A stretch of 21,673 nucleotides of DNA from Acidimicrobiia bacterium (GTDB taxonomy: Bacteria; Actinomycetota; Acidimicrobiia; Spongiisociales; SHLN01): positions 1-21,673 of the forward strand of contig SHLN01000011.1 in NCBI GenBank assembly GCA_004283105.1, in the 5' to 3' direction. Under the pieces are notes generated by a model. That model searched no databases and was not told the DNA's origin. It saw only the letters and a list, made by a program, of their open reading frames with translations. Both the position numbers and the translations under genes were made by a program. Of this stretch, positions 21,629-21,673 are shown in pieces. Each line of letters begins with the position of its first letter. The stretch's first letter is position 1.

Positions 21629-21673
21629 CGGCAACCCGGAGGGTTGCCGCAAGCAACGCCGAAGGCGTTGCTT
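21629..21673. repeat. Twin triloop hairpin, copy B
   Basis: Hairpin 1 (21629-21649) is a nine-pair stem around GGA. One base later, hairpin 2 (21651-21673) is a ten-pair stem around GAA that reaches the window end. Both loops are C-GNA-G. The layout matches copy A at 15240-15278, with different stem sequence. It lies downstream of the YceI-like gene and could end its transcript. Confidence 0.7.

Overview
The window comes from a high-GC bacterium, most likely an actinobacterium of the Acidimicrobiia or a related environmental lineage. That placement is an inference. It rests on the high G+C, the frequent leaderless genes with a TAnnnT box six bases before the start codon, a dCTP deaminase of the mycobacterial dUMP-forming type, and an LppM-type lipoprotein. 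The 17-C run at base 1 suggests the left end is a contig end. No rRNA, CRISPR array, transposase, integrase or phage gene was seen. No gene-free stretch exceeds 300 bases; the longest are 17354-17529, 18406-18582 and 11874-12042.

Bases 55-10839 look like a sugar-acquisition and breakdown locus. Two CUT1-type ABC permeases (76-2381, + strand) and a membrane-anchored SnoaL-like protein (2446-3132) face a tight six-gene operon on the - strand (9800 to 3139). In transcription order the operon encodes a threonine-synthase-family PLP enzyme, a D-2-hydroxyacid dehydrogenase, a PfkB kinase resembling sulfofructose kinase YihV, a class I aldolase of the LacD/YihT family, an L-fucose-isomerase-like aldose-ketose isomerase, and a Gfo/Idh/MocA protein. 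Isomerase, kinase and aldolase together make an Embden-Meyerhof-like module for a modified hexose. The best hypothesis is sulfoquinovose breakdown of the sulfo-EMP2 type. The Gfo/Idh/MocA protein would be a candidate NAD-dependent sulfoquinovosidase, and the first two enzymes a possible C3-sulfonate branch (sulfolactate to sulfopyruvate, then a PLP step). The substrate is inferred from family resemblance, not shown. A beta-propeller glycosidase-like protein (9907-10839) lies upstream under its own start signal.

Bases 10808-21556 hold mostly general genes: an LppM-like lipoprotein with a small membrane protein; a zinc alcohol dehydrogenase with two unrecognised proteins; tRNA-Gly(CCC) and dcd; a molybdopterin oxidoreductase; a membrane acyltransferase; an EamA transporter; an unrecognised multi-pass membrane protein; a helical-repeat protein coupled to a VOC-fold protein; and a YceI-like protein.

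Three non-coding patterns recur. Leaderless-type -10 boxes sit exactly six bases before many first genes. Intergenic arrays have a 7-base period, twice next to 6-base-period arrays. Two copies of a twin hairpin with C-GNA-G triloops lie at 15240-15278 and 21629-21673; their stem sequences differ but the fold is the same.
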